DNA of 64,000 bases from Silvanigrella paludirubra (GTDB taxonomy: Bacteria; Bdellovibrionota_B; Oligoflexia; Silvanigrellales; Silvanigrellaceae): assembly GCF_009208775.1 (NCBI RefSeq), contig NZ_WFLM01000001.1, positions 287,227-351,226 on the forward strand. The letters run 5' to 3'. The notes beneath the pieces are model-generated. The model ran no database searches. It saw only the letters and a program-made list of their open reading frames with translations, and had not been told where the DNA came from. Below are positions 1 through 8,750 of this stretch, in pieces. Numbering within the stretch: position 1 is the stretch's first letter; every line of letters begins with the position of its first letter. The position numbers and the translations under genes were made by a program.

Positions 1-2
1 TT

Positions 3-626
3 GCAGCGATAGCAATGAAAGGCGGTATTCCTTTTTCAAATCCTGTACCTATTTTTGAAGGTATAAAATTTAGCTCAATTTCTGCTCCTTTTTGGATGGG
101 AATCAATATTGAAAAAGCGGTATGCGGAATTATTTTAACAGCATATATTATAAAAAGAGCTAAAACTTTTTCCGAATGGAAAACAATTTTTAAGGAATTT
201 ATTCCTGTATTGTTAATATTAATCATTTTATTATTTACACCGGCTATATTTACAGGATTCGTAAAATTAAATTATAAAATTCCTGATGGCATGTATTTAT
301 TTATTTTAAATAACTTATTACTAACATCTGTAGCAGAAGAAGTGTTTTTTAGAGGTTTTTTACAAAAAAAATTATTTGATATTTTTTCTATAAATTTTAA
401 AATGAAAGAAGCCGCACCTCTTTTATCGATATTAATAACTTCAGTTATATTTGGATTAGGGCATTTATATAGTGGTGTATTAATGGCTATTTTTGCATTT
501 ATTGCAGGAATTGGATATGGCTACGCATATCAAAAATCTTGGAAACTAGAATCTGCTATTTTAGTTCATTTTGGTTTAAATATAACACACTTTATCTTTT
601 TTACTTATCCGTATTATAAAATATAA
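3..626 (+). CDS. CPBP family intramembrane glutamic endopeptidase, 5' end cut by window
   Basis: Membrane protease-like protein of the CPBP/CAAX-processing (Abi) family, which cleaves prenylated or other membrane substrates or protects against bacteriocins. The frame is already open at base 3, and the first visible ATG (base 15) has no room for a ribosome site, so the true start probably lies upstream; the visible 203 residues are short for the family. Several hydrophobic segments are present. Numbered from the ATG, the EExxxR motif is E108-E109 with R113, followed by a GHLYSG segment and a C-terminal HFGLN, matching motifs 1 to 3 of the family, so the active site looks intact. It is followed 22 bases later by dtd in the same direction. 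Family assignment is secure; the substrate is unknown. Confidence 0.8.
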   Translation, partial: AAIAMKGGIPFSNPVPIFEGIKFSSISAPFWMGINIEKAVCGIILTAYIIKRAKTFSEWKTIFKEFIPVLLILIILLFTPAIFTGFVKLNYKIPDGMYLFILNNLLLTSVAEEVFFRGFLQKKLFDIFSINFKMKEAAPLLSILITSVIFGLGHLYSGVLMAIFAFIAGIGYGYAYQKSWKLESAILVHFGLNITHFIFFTYPYYKI

Positions 627-648
627 ATGTTTTTGGAGATTCTTTTTC

Positions 649-1176
649 ATGATTGATAATTTAATTTGCAGAACCGTCATTCAAAGAGCAAAACATGCAG
701 AAGTCCAAATTAATCAACAATCCCAAGGTAAAATGGAATATGGGCTTGTTCTTTTATTTGGTATCGGATTTAAAGATATATCAATGGAAATTCATGAAGA
801 AAATGTTTCAAAAATAATAAATCAGTTTATCCCCTCATTAGAAAAACTTGCAGATAAAATTTGTTTATTAAGAATTTTTGAAGATAAAGAAGGAAAAATG
901 AATTTATCTGTAAAAGATATTCAAGGAGGAATTTATTTAATTAGTCAATTTACTTTATTTGGGGATTGCCGAAAAGGAAATAGACCTAGTTTTACATTAT
1001 CCGCAAAACCCTTACTTGCAAAACCAATGTATGATAAATTTTTAGAGATTTTAAAACAGAAAATGGACTCTTTAAATGTTTATTCTGGTATTTTTGGCGC
1101 TGAAATGAAAGTATCTTTATGTAATGACGGTCCTGTTACATTAATAATTGATTCAGGGATAAAGGGGTTTATGTGA
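649..1176 (+). CDS. dtd: D-aminoacyl-tRNA deacylase
   Basis: Hydrolyses D-amino acids, and glycine mischarged on tRNA(Ala), from tRNA in the cytoplasm, keeping protein synthesis homochiral. The two signature motifs are present: SQFTLFGD around residues 103-110, and a C-terminal NDGPVT that corresponds to the NxGPVT cross-subunit motif carrying the Gly-cisPro pair. At 175 residues it is longer than the usual 145 or so; the extra length lies in the region before SQFTL, where an acidic and lysine-rich stretch is inserted. The ATG has a GGAG ribosome site. The stop codon overlaps the GTG of the following histidine kinase by four bases, so the two are probably translationally coupled. Confidence 0.93.
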   Translation: MIDNLICRTVIQRAKHAEVQINQQSQGKMEYGLVLLFGIGFKDISMEIHEENVSKIINQFIPSLEKLADKICLLRIFEDKEGKMNLSVKDIQGGIYLISQFTLFGDCRKGNRPSFTLSAKPLLAKPMYDKFLEILKQKMDSLNVYSGIFGAEMKVSLCNDGPVTLIIDSGIKGFM

Positions 1177-2624
1177 GTTTTGATTCTCACTTTACAAATG
1201 TAAAGGCAAATTTAAGGCCATTATTATCTGTTTTTTATCCTAGCACTGTTAAGCAAAGAATATTTCTTGGAATCATATTAGGAACTATCTTTTCTTGTGT
1301 GCTTTACCATTTTTTACCTCTATTTTTTGTTCTCCCCATATTTTTTCTGTATTGTTACTTTATTTTATATATTTTAGTAGATAAACCTACACATTCTTTA
1401 ATGCAATTAACCCGTCATGGTGGTTTTGATGCAGGCATAGATAGCTTGCCCATTGTAGGAAATGATGAATTTTCTCGAATTGCTAGAGCTGTTCAAGATA
1501 TGGCAAAAAGAATGCGTGGCAGTATTTTAGAAGCAAGAGAACAAACTTCACGGTTAGATGAAATATTTGGAGCTATCGGGGAAGGGGTTGTAATTGTAAA
1601 TCATGAAGGAAAAATTCTAAAAATCAACAATACCGTTAGAAGATGGATTGGATGGTATACTGATGTTGCAGAACGAGATGTACTTGAAGTTTTAAGAAGT
1701 GTAGAACTTTCTGCCATGATCCAAAAAATGATTTCTGAAATAAAAGGTAATCAAATCATCCAAGCACAAATTATTGAATCACTTCACTTAGATGGTCCTG
1801 AGATTCGTCGTGTTCGTGCAAAAATTGTAGCATTATATTCGGAACAACAAAATCCTGTATTGATGATATTTTTATTTGACTTAACCGATATTCACAAAGG
1901 GGAAGAAATTCGAAGAGAGTTTTTTGCCAATGTGAGTCATGAATTAAAAACACCCATTTCAGCAATAAGGGGCTATGCCGAAATTATTCAAGATATGCCT
2001 GATTTTATTAATAACGAAACAGCACAAAATTTTTTATCTGTCATCGTTCGAAATTCAGAAAATTTAACAAAATTAATTGATGAAATGCTTATCGTAACAG
2101 GTTTAGAATCGGGATCGCTTACTTTATCTATTAAACCCTATCAAATTCATGATGGCATTAGGCGTGTTGTCGAAAATATTTTACCTAAGGCGAAACAAGC
2201 TGAAGTTGAAATTTTAGCCGATGTCGATCCTGATATTGATGAAATATTTGTTGATTCTCAAAGATTCGATTCCGTATTAGTAAACTTAGTAGATAATGCT
2301 GTTAAATATAATAGACCAGGTGGTATTGTAAAAATAAGTGTTCGTAAAAATGAAACTCATCATATTATCTTTTTAGAAGATACTGGAATTGGAATTCCAA
2401 ATCATTCTCGTATCCGTGCCTTTGAACGTTTTTATCGTGTTGATAAATCACATAATAGATTGGGTGGTGGTTCTGGTTTAGGACTTGCTATTGTAAAACA
2501 TGTTGTACAGGCTCATGGCGGTACAATTTCTTTACGAAGTGAAGTTGGTGTAGGAAGTGTTTTTACAATTATGTTACCTATCAATCCAAGTAAAAAGAAA
2601 ATTGATTTGCTTACTTCCTTTTAA
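1173..2624 (+). CDS. PhoR-like sensor histidine kinase
   Basis: Membrane sensor kinase of a two-component system. It has two closely spaced hydrophobic segments at about residues 28-70, a short HAMP-like linker, a PAS-like region at about 125-235, a HisKA domain with phospho-accepting H256 in FANVSHELKTP, and a HATPase_c domain with the N box (NLVDNAVKYN), DTGIGIP and GGGSGLGLAIV boxes. This order is typical of PhoR/PhoB-type phosphate sensors and of WalK/ResE relatives. No response regulator lies next to it, so the partner is elsewhere. Start is GTG, overlapping the dtd stop in GTGA. A PstS gene sits at 57.9 kb, but proximity alone does not prove a phosphate role. Confidence 0.9.
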   Translation: MSFDSHFTNVKANLRPLLSVFYPSTVKQRIFLGIILGTIFSCVLYHFLPLFFVLPIFFLYCYFILYILVDKPTHSLMQLTRHGGFDAGIDSLPIVGNDEFSRIARAVQDMAKRMRGSILEAREQTSRLDEIFGAIGEGVVIVNHEGKILKINNTVRRWIGWYTDVAERDVLEVLRSVELSAMIQKMISEIKGNQIIQAQIIESLHLDGPEIRRVRAKIVALYSEQQNPVLMIFLFDLTDIHKGEEIRREFFANVSHELKTPISAIRGYAEIIQDMPDFINNETAQNFLSVIVRNSENLTKLIDEMLIVTGLESGSLTLSIKPYQIHDGIRRVVENILPKAKQAEVEILADVDPDIDEIFVDSQRFDSVLVNLVDNAVKYNRPGGIVKISVRKNETHHIIFLEDTGIGIPNHSRIRAFERFYRVDKSHNRLGGGSGLGLAIVKHVVQAHGGTISLRSEVGVGSVFTIMLPINPSKKKIDLLTSF

Positions 2625-2787
2625 AAGATATCCGTTTTTATTTTTCAAATAATATTTTTAAGAAATTAAATTTACTTTTGTTAAGGTATTTTGTTGAATT
2701 TATAATACATTGACTCAACTATCCGTTTTTGATAATGTTTGATAAATTTAATTTTATGCTGTTACTTAAAAAGCAAAGGTGACAAAT

Positions 2788-3636
2788 ATGGATCAAGACG
2801 ATAAAAATTCTTTAGCTAATATAAACAGACGCGAATTCGTTTTAAAAACAGTTGTGGCCACAGGATATGCGCTAGCTGTTACTCCTGTTGCTTTTTCTGT
2901 TATAAGTACTGATTCTGAAGGCATTGAAGTCAGTGATATCCAAATTCCTGTTGGAAAATCAAAAATTCCTGGTTATTTTGCAATGCCAAAAGGCAATGGT
3001 CCTTTTCCTGTTTTATTAATTTGCCATGAAATTTTTGGAGTGCATGAACATATTAAAGATTTATGCCGTAGGTTTGCAAAACTTGGTTTTTATGCCATTG
3101 CTCCTAACTTATTTTTTAGGCAAGGCGATGTAACAAAAATAAAAGAAATTCCAGATATTATTTCTAAAGTTGTTTCAAAGGTTACAAATAAACAAGTAAA
3201 CATGGATCTTGATGCTACCGTTAAATTTGCCAAATTAAATAAAAAAACTGATATATCAAAATTAAATGTAACTGGATTTTGTTGGGGTGGAAAAACAACT
3301 TGGCTATATGCAGCACATAACCCGAATATTAAATCTGCAATTGCATGGTATGGTCCTCTTGTTGGAAATCCTGGCGATAAAATGGAATTTCCTGTCAATA
3401 TAGCAGCAACATTAAAAGTTCCCGTGTTAGGGCTTTATGGTGGCAAAGATGCTCGTATCACGCAAGAACATGTTGATCAAATGCAAAATGCTCTTGATAA
3501 AGGAAAAAGTGGTTCTAAAATTATTGTTTATCCTGAAGCGGAGCATGGCTTTTTCGCAGATTATAGACCAAGTTATAATAAAATGGCTGCTGATGAAGGC
3601 ATTCGTGAAATGTTAAATTGGATCAAAAATCATTAA
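2788..3636 (+). CDS. Dienelactone hydrolase family protein with Tat-like signal
   Basis: Alpha/beta hydrolase of the dienelactone hydrolase family. The catalytic triad can be placed at C165 (in GFCWGG), D221 (GGKDARI) and H253 (AEHGFF), all in the expected order. The N terminus carries an RR-x-F motif (NRREFVLK) followed by a hydrophobic stretch, which looks like a twin-arginine export signal, so the enzyme probably acts in the periplasm. The ATG at 2788 is preferred over the in-frame GTG at 2779 because AAGGTG lies six bases before it, while the GTG overlaps that ribosome site. Natural substrate unknown; members often cleave small esters or lactones. It ends one base before the convergent HAD phosphatase gene. 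Confidence 0.88.
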   Translation: MDQDDKNSLANINRREFVLKTVVATGYALAVTPVAFSVISTDSEGIEVSDIQIPVGKSKIPGYFAMPKGNGPFPVLLICHEIFGVHEHIKDLCRRFAKLGFYAIAPNLFFRQGDVTKIKEIPDIISKVVSKVTNKQVNMDLDATVKFAKLNKKTDISKLNVTGFCWGGKTTWLYAAHNPNIKSAIAWYGPLVGNPGDKMEFPVNIAATLKVPVLGLYGGKDARITQEHVDQMQNALDKGKSGSKIIVYPEAEHGFFADYRPSYNKMAADEGIREMLNWIKNH

Positions 3637-3637
3637 A

Positions 3638-4309
3638 TTATTTTAATACCGTCCAATTTAATATTTTAAAATTCTTTTCTAATCTTTTCTCAAAGATTTT
3701 TTTATGTTTTTCTTTAGGACATATAATATAACGCTCCTGAGATTTAAGTAACATAGGAAGATCGGCAATATGATCACTCCAAGCACTATGCCAAATAATA
3801 TTCTCACCAAGAGCATCGTGAATCCGTTTTATTTTTTCACTTTCGTAACAATTTTTTGATTTTAAAATCACCCCACCTGCATAAAAAGTAAGTTTACTTC
3901 CAATAATCAATTTAAAATGTGAGTATTTGCCATGGAGCATCCCTCTGACCCATGTTTGCCCAGATGCTGTAACTACAACTATTTCAACTCCTTCTTGTTT
4001 TAGTTTTTCAAATGTTTCAATAGCTTCTTGAAACCAAAGGGCGTTGCTTTCTGTTGCCAGTATATTTCTTAAAAATCGAGCGCATTCCCTTTTTTCTTTT
4101 CCAACCGTTAGACTCCATAAAATTAACGATTTTGCTAATGTTTTATCTAGTTTAAGAAGCCCTGTAAGAATTAAAAAAGGAGAAATCATAAGGAGAAATG
4201 GAATTCTTAAGGGTTCGCTCTTGAGGATCTTTTTTAGAAGTGTGAGGAATGAATCTTGGCAAATGAGGGTGCCGTCGAAATCAAAAAAAGCATAACGTGG
4301 GGTTTGCAT
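3638..4309 (-). CDS. HAD-IB family phosphatase
   Basis: Haloacid-dehalogenase superfamily hydrolase, subclass IB (SerB-like). Motif I is FFDFDGTL with nucleophile D10 and acid/base D12; motif II is VVVTAS; the C-terminal aspartates in the WSDHIADLPML segment serve as motif IV for Mg2+ binding. The 223-residue length and the helical cap between motifs I and II fit the group that dephosphorylates phosphoserine or small phospholipid and sugar phosphates. A hydrophobic stretch sits in the cap (about residues 34-55), which could bring it to the membrane. It is divergent from priA. The ATG has GGGAG five bases upstream. The substrate cannot be told from sequence. Confidence 0.85.
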   Translation of the reverse strand: MQTPRYAFFDFDGTLICQDSFLTLLKKILKSEPLRIPFLLMISPFLILTGLLKLDKTLAKSLILWSLTVGKEKRECARFLRNILATESNALWFQEAIETFEKLKQEGVEIVVVTASGQTWVRGMLHGKYSHFKLIIGSKLTFYAGGVILKSKNCYESEKIKRIHDALGENIIWHSAWSDHIADLPMLLKSQERYIICPKEKHKKIFEKRLEKNFKILNWTVLK

Positions 4310-4402
4310 AAAGTCTCCCGTTTTTAGATACCTACATGTCCTATAGGTTTGAATTTATATTTAGTTCTTAATCATAGGAAAAGTCAAAATTAGGGTAAGA
4401 AA

Positions 4403-6544
4403 ATGGAATTTGATATTAATCAGAAAAAATACGGTAATTTTGTAGTGATAGCAGCAACGGGACTGTTTTTAACGTATCAAATTCCTGAAAAATTTTTAGA
4501 TATGAAATTAGGTAAATTTTGCCTTGTTCCAATGCGCCAAGGTAAATCACTAAAAACATTTGTCGCTTTATTTATAGAATATACTGAAAAACCTGATTTT
4601 CCTTGCCAAGAAATCATAAGTTATGTTCCTTTTACAAATCAGGTTCCAGAAGTCTTAATCTCAATTATGAAATGGGTTGCTGAGTATTATTTATTTCCAT
4701 TTGAACGTGTATTGCAAAATATTGCTCCTAAATTTGTTTGGAATGTAGAAAAACATACTCTCCTTTTTAAAAGATTGTCTAAATTTTTTCATATTGATGA
4801 TAAAAATCATTATTATATTAATCAAGAAAATAATAAAAAAGGAATTAAAGGCGAGGCAATTTTACCTGTAAGGGAACAAATTGATTTATCAAAAGAACAA
4901 GAAAATATTTATAATCAAATTTTATTAAAACCAAATTCTGTTTGTTTATTACATGGCGTTACAGGGTCAGGTAAAACAGAAATTTATTTAAAAATTGCGC
5001 AAAAAATAATAAAAGATAACAAAACAGTCCTCATTCTTGTTCCTGAAATTGCATTAACTCCTCAAATGAGCTCGCGATTTCGTGCTGTATTTCAAAATAA
5101 TTTAGCAATTTTACATTCAGGATTAACATCTAATGAATATGAAAAAGAATGGTTTAAAATTCATTTAGGATTTGTAAAAATTGTGCTTGGTGTAAGAACC
5201 TCTATTTTTACTTTATTAGAAAATATAGGACTAATTATCTTAGATGAAGAACATGATGGAAGTTATAAATCACAAGATCTGCCACCCTATCAAGCAAGAG
5301 ACATTGCTGTTTTGCGTGCAAAAAAAGAAAAAGCCTTATGTATATTAGGCTCAGCTACACCTTCTGTGGAGTCAATGTATAATGCTTTACAAGGAAAGTA
5401 TGAATATTTTAAACTTGAAAATAAATATTCAAATAATACCGTTGATAGTATTATAATTGATAGCAAAAAAAATATGAATTTACCTTCAAGGTTAAAAGAA
5501 GGTAATTATCCTTTAAAATCAACTCAAATATCTTTTCAAAATGATAGTATTTCATCTGAAGTTTGTTCTCTTTTAAAAGAAAAAAAAGATAAAGGTGAAC
5601 AGAGTATCGTTATTATTAATAGAAGAGGATATATTAATTTCGCAATTTGTGCTGAATGTACATCCCCTTTAAAATGTCCAAGATGTTCTGTTACGACAAC
5701 ATTACATCAAAATGGATCCATAGAAATATGTCACTATTGTGGATACCGAGAGAATAAAAGAAAAAATTGTCCATCATGCCAGTCAAATCAATTTTTATTA
5801 AAAGGGATTGGGACTCAAAATATAGAAGAACAAATTCAATCTTTAATACCAAATTTAAAAATAGATAGACTAGATAGGGATGTGCTAACAAGTAACACAA
5901 AATTAAATGAAATTATAGAAAATTTTCGTATTGGGAATACAGATTGTTTAGTGGGAACTCAAATGCTAGCGAAAGGACATGATTTTCCTAAAGTAACATT
6001 GGTCGTTATTCTTCATGTTGAAGATTCTTTATTTTTGCCAGATTTTAGAGCATCTGAAAGAACTTTTCAATTGTTAACTCAAGCCATGGGTCGAGCGGGA
6101 AGGGGAGAAAAAAAGGGGACGGTGGTTTTACAGTCTCTAATAATTGGTCATCCTGTTATAGAAATGTCTTTAAATAATAAAGTAGATGATTTTATGAATA
6201 GAGAAATTTCATTAAGAAAAATTGGCTTTCATCCTCCATTCTCTAGACAAATATTATTTGAAATAAGACATCGAAATAAAGAAAAAGCCTTAAATTTATC
6301 TAATAAACTTAAAGAATATTTAGTTTCACATTGGAAATTAAATCAATTTAATCCTTTAAAAGTAAGACTTGCAGGACCTTATTCTGCAACAATTGAAAAA
6401 ATAAGAGATGAATTTCGAATGCAACTTTGTATTAGTAGTTCGCGAGATTATCATCCTTTTATCCTTTTTCCAAAGGAAATATCTCATGACAAAGAATTGA
6501 TATCTTGTTTACGTATTGATGTTGATCCTTACTCTTTTCTTTAG
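4403..6544 (+). CDS. priA: Replication restart helicase PriA (primosomal protein N')
   Basis: Superfamily 2 3'-5' helicase that recognises stalled or broken forks and reloads the replicative helicase. Visible elements are an N-terminal 3'BD-like region, Walker A GVTGSGKT starting at G185, a DEEH box at 281-284 followed by the conserved SYKSQD..PYQARD stretch, eight zinc-ligand cysteines beginning at C416 (CAEC, CPRC, CHYC, CPSC), and helicase motifs V/VI (GTQMLAKGHDFP; QAMGRAGR). At 713 residues it is of usual length. The N-terminal domain is divergent, as in many AT-rich genomes. It stands alone, divergent from the HAD gene and followed by a receiver-TPR gene. Confidence 0.95.
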   Translation: MEFDINQKKYGNFVVIAATGLFLTYQIPEKFLDMKLGKFCLVPMRQGKSLKTFVALFIEYTEKPDFPCQEIISYVPFTNQVPEVLISIMKWVAEYYLFPFERVLQNIAPKFVWNVEKHTLLFKRLSKFFHIDDKNHYYINQENNKKGIKGEAILPVREQIDLSKEQENIYNQILLKPNSVCLLHGVTGSGKTEIYLKIAQKIIKDNKTVLILVPEIALTPQMSSRFRAVFQNNLAILHSGLTSNEYEKEWFKIHLGFVKIVLGVRTSIFTLLENIGLIILDEEHDGSYKSQDLPPYQARDIAVLRAKKEKALCILGSATPSVESMYNALQGKYEYFKLENKYSNNTVDSIIIDSKKNMNLPSRLKEGNYPLKSTQISFQNDSISSEVCSLLKEKKDKGEQSIVIINRRGYINFAICAECTSPLKCPRCSVTTTLHQNGSIEICHYCGYRENKRKNCPSCQSNQFLLKGIGTQNIEEQIQSLIPNLKIDRLDRDVLTSNTKLNEIIENFRIGNTDCLVGTQMLAKGHDFPKVTLVVILHVEDSLFLPDFRASERTFQLLTQAMGRAGRGEKKGTVVLQSLIIGHPVIEMSLNNKVDDFMNREISLRKIGFHPPFSRQILFEIRHRNKEKALNLSNKLKEYLVSHWKLNQFNPLKVRLAGPYSATIEKIRDEFRMQLCISSSRDYHPFILFPKEISHDKELISCLRIDVDPYSFL

Positions 6545-6615
6545 AATATGAAAAAAATTTTCCGATACTGAGAGGAGTATAATTTCCTTTATATAAGATA
6601 AATGAAGGGTATGAA

Positions 6616-7881
6616 ATGCCTCAAGCTTCTGAAAATAATAAAAATTCAGAAAGAGTTTGTGTTTTAATCATTGAAGAAAAAGCAGACCTTCGTACTTTTT
6701 TTATGGGTGTTTTAACAAAAACGGGAAACTATGAAGTAAAAAATGCGGCGTCTCCTATAGAAGCATTGCAGATTCTTAGTAAAGAAGCAAATACGATCCA
6801 AATCATATTATTTGATTGGAATATGAAAGAAATGCCTGGTCATGTCTTTTCACAAAAGATAAAAAATGAAGTGAATTATGATCATATTGAGTTGGTTGTT
6901 TGCTCTGCTGCATTTTCCCCGCAAGATTCTTTTTTAATGAGTGAAATTGATATTTATTATACTATGCCCAAGGTTGTAAATGCGTCTGAGTTTTTATTAA
7001 AAATGGAAGAAGTTCGTTCCGAATTTATAAATACACAAGCAATTTCTGCAAAACTAAAAGATTTAAAACATTTAATCCATGAGTCAGATATAAAATCCAT
7101 TGACACTCTTTTTTCAAATTCAGACGTAGAGAAAGAAATTACAAATAATTCAAAATATACTTATTTAGGCGGTGAGGTTCGTATTTTAAAGAAAAAATAC
7201 GATGAAGCTATCGAATTTTTAAAAAATCATCTCGATAAAAATCGTGAAAATAGACAAAATGAAAATTTAAAGACATTGAGCACTCTTGGAAAAGCTCTTT
7301 GTTTAGTTGGTAAGTTTGAAGAAGCTTCTATGATTTATGAAAAATTAGAATCGAAAAGTCCAAATAATTTAGGGCATAAAATTATGCTTGGTGATGCTTT
7401 ATTAGGTTTAGATGACATTAATGGAGCAGAAAATAAATTTAATGAAGTATTAAATAAAGATCCTTCAAATACAGGAGCTTTAGTTGGCATGATGAAAACG
7501 AATTCTGTTAGTGGAAATTTTGATCAGGCTAAATCCTTTTTTGAAAAAATAGAAGGAAATTTTGAAAGTAAATCTTTGGCAAGTTTTTTTAATAATAAAG
7601 GCGTTGCTTTAGTTAAAAAAGGAAAAGTGGAAGAAGCGATTTTATTTTATGAAAATGCACTTCAATTCTTCGATAAATTTAAAGCCCATGTTTATTTTAA
7701 TCTTGGTATGGCATACTATCGTTCCGGTAACATTTCTAGTGCTGTCAGCTGTTTTCAGGCGGCAATGGCTCAAGATGCGAAGTTACTTGAAGAAAAAAAT
7801 ATATTGAAGGAGTTACGAGAAAAAGGTGTTGAAAAATTTATTGCCGATTACAATGAGAATCTTAAATCAAGAAAAAAATAA
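6616..7881 (+). CDS. Response-regulator receiver domain with TPR repeats
   Basis: N-terminal CheY-like receiver (about residues 10-135) with the phospho-acceptor at D67 (ILFDWNMKEMPG), S/A switch region (VVCSAAF) and a K in PKVVNASEF. The acidic pair normally found near the N terminus is represented by EEKAD. The rest of the 421 residues is made of tetratricopeptide repeats (for example the segments starting KYTYLGGEV, TLSTLGKAL, GHKIMLGDAL and AHVYFNLGMAYY), which usually mediate protein contacts. There is no DNA-binding or enzymatic output domain, so signalling is probably by partner binding. ATG at 6616 has AAGGG six bases before it. It overlaps the next gene by 29 bases. Confidence 0.85.
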   Translation: MPQASENNKNSERVCVLIIEEKADLRTFFMGVLTKTGNYEVKNAASPIEALQILSKEANTIQIILFDWNMKEMPGHVFSQKIKNEVNYDHIELVVCSAAFSPQDSFLMSEIDIYYTMPKVVNASEFLLKMEEVRSEFINTQAISAKLKDLKHLIHESDIKSIDTLFSNSDVEKEITNNSKYTYLGGEVRILKKKYDEAIEFLKNHLDKNRENRQNENLKTLSTLGKALCLVGKFEEASMIYEKLESKSPNNLGHKIMLGDALLGLDDINGAENKFNEVLNKDPSNTGALVGMMKTNSVSGNFDQAKSFFEKIEGNFESKSLASFFNNKGVALVKKGKVEEAILFYENALQFFDKFKAHVYFNLGMAYYRSGNISSAVSCFQAAMAQDAKLLEEKNILKELREKGVEKFIADYNENLKSRKK

Positions 7882-8749
7882 AAACTTAGTTGTTCTATTC
7901 CTTTTTTGTCTTTTTACAATTGCTATATCATGGTTCATTCAATTTACAATTTATTCTGAAGTATCAAAGGGAAAAACATTATATATTTTAATTTCTTTAT
8001 TAATGATTTCTTGGCTCCCTTTTTTAATTTCTATATTTTTAATAAAAATATTTAGACTATCTTTTGATATGCTATTATTAATCCCCTTGCTCAGTAAAAA
8101 AATAATCTGGGGAATTTTAGTTCCCTTATTAGCTGCTGCAATAGGAATTAAGTTGAGTCTTAACATGTCTCAAATAAATTTAATTTCTCCAGATAGCCCT
8201 ATTTTTCTTTCTGGTGATACAATATACTCAGCTTTAAATATATTTTTATCTGGTTATTTTCCTATTATTCTTTTTTGTGTCGTTGTTTCATTAGGTACAG
8301 AGTTATCATTCAGGGCTTTTTTTATAGAGCTCATGAATAAAGCAAAAATAAAAAATTCTTGGCTTTTTGCAGGTTTGATTCAATTTATTGCTTTTGTTCC
8401 TTTTTTGTGGTTTGGTTACTTTGGTGGTGGTGAAAGAAACATATTGTATATTATATTTTGGCTTGTTTTATTTCTAAGTCTGTCTGGATTTTATGTTTGG
8501 CTTTCTATTTTACCAGCCTGTGATCCGAAAGAAGCAAAAAATAAAAAGCTTAAAATTGAAGCAAAAAGATCTCTTCTCCTTCCCATAATTTCATCTGGCT
8601 TATATCTAAATATTTATTATGTAGTTGCTGCAAGGACATTAGTAGAAAATGGAAATTTGTGGATGTCTGGTCCTGCAAATGTTATAACTGTCGTGATATA
8701 CTTCATCATTACTATTTTTTTGCTCATGACGAAAAGGTTGAAATACTAA
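7853..8749 (+). CDS. CPBP-like polytopic membrane protein with degenerate motif
   Basis: About eight hydrophobic segments over 298 residues, with a segment GTELSFRAFF (E150, R154) that aligns with the EExxxR motif of CPBP/CAAX intramembrane proteases. The first glutamate is replaced by Thr149, and no histidine follows in the next helix where motif 2 is expected, so proteolysis is doubtful. The ATG at 7853 is chosen as the first ATG within the overlap with the preceding receiver-TPR gene; a start further upstream at 7826 is possible. The downstream ABC exporter begins one base after its stop, so the two are probably co-transcribed. It may be a partner or pseudo-enzyme for that exporter. This is inference. 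Confidence 0.6.
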   Translation: MRILNQEKNKNLVVLFLFCLFTIAISWFIQFTIYSEVSKGKTLYILISLLMISWLPFLISIFLIKIFRLSFDMLLLIPLLSKKIIWGILVPLLAAAIGIKLSLNMSQINLISPDSPIFLSGDTIYSALNIFLSGYFPIILFCVVVSLGTELSFRAFFIELMNKAKIKNSWLFAGLIQFIAFVPFLWFGYFGGGERNILYIIFWLVLFLSLSGFYVWLSILPACDPKEAKNKKLKIEAKRSLLLPIISSGLYLNIYYVVAARTLVENGNLWMSGPANVITVVIYFIITIFLLMTKRLKY

Positions 8750-8750
8750 T

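Noticed and set aside
3090..3398. Open minus-strand frame of 102 codons inside the dienelactone hydrolase
   Set aside because: The coding frame has a full catalytic triad; the antisense frame has no ribosome site or family pattern.
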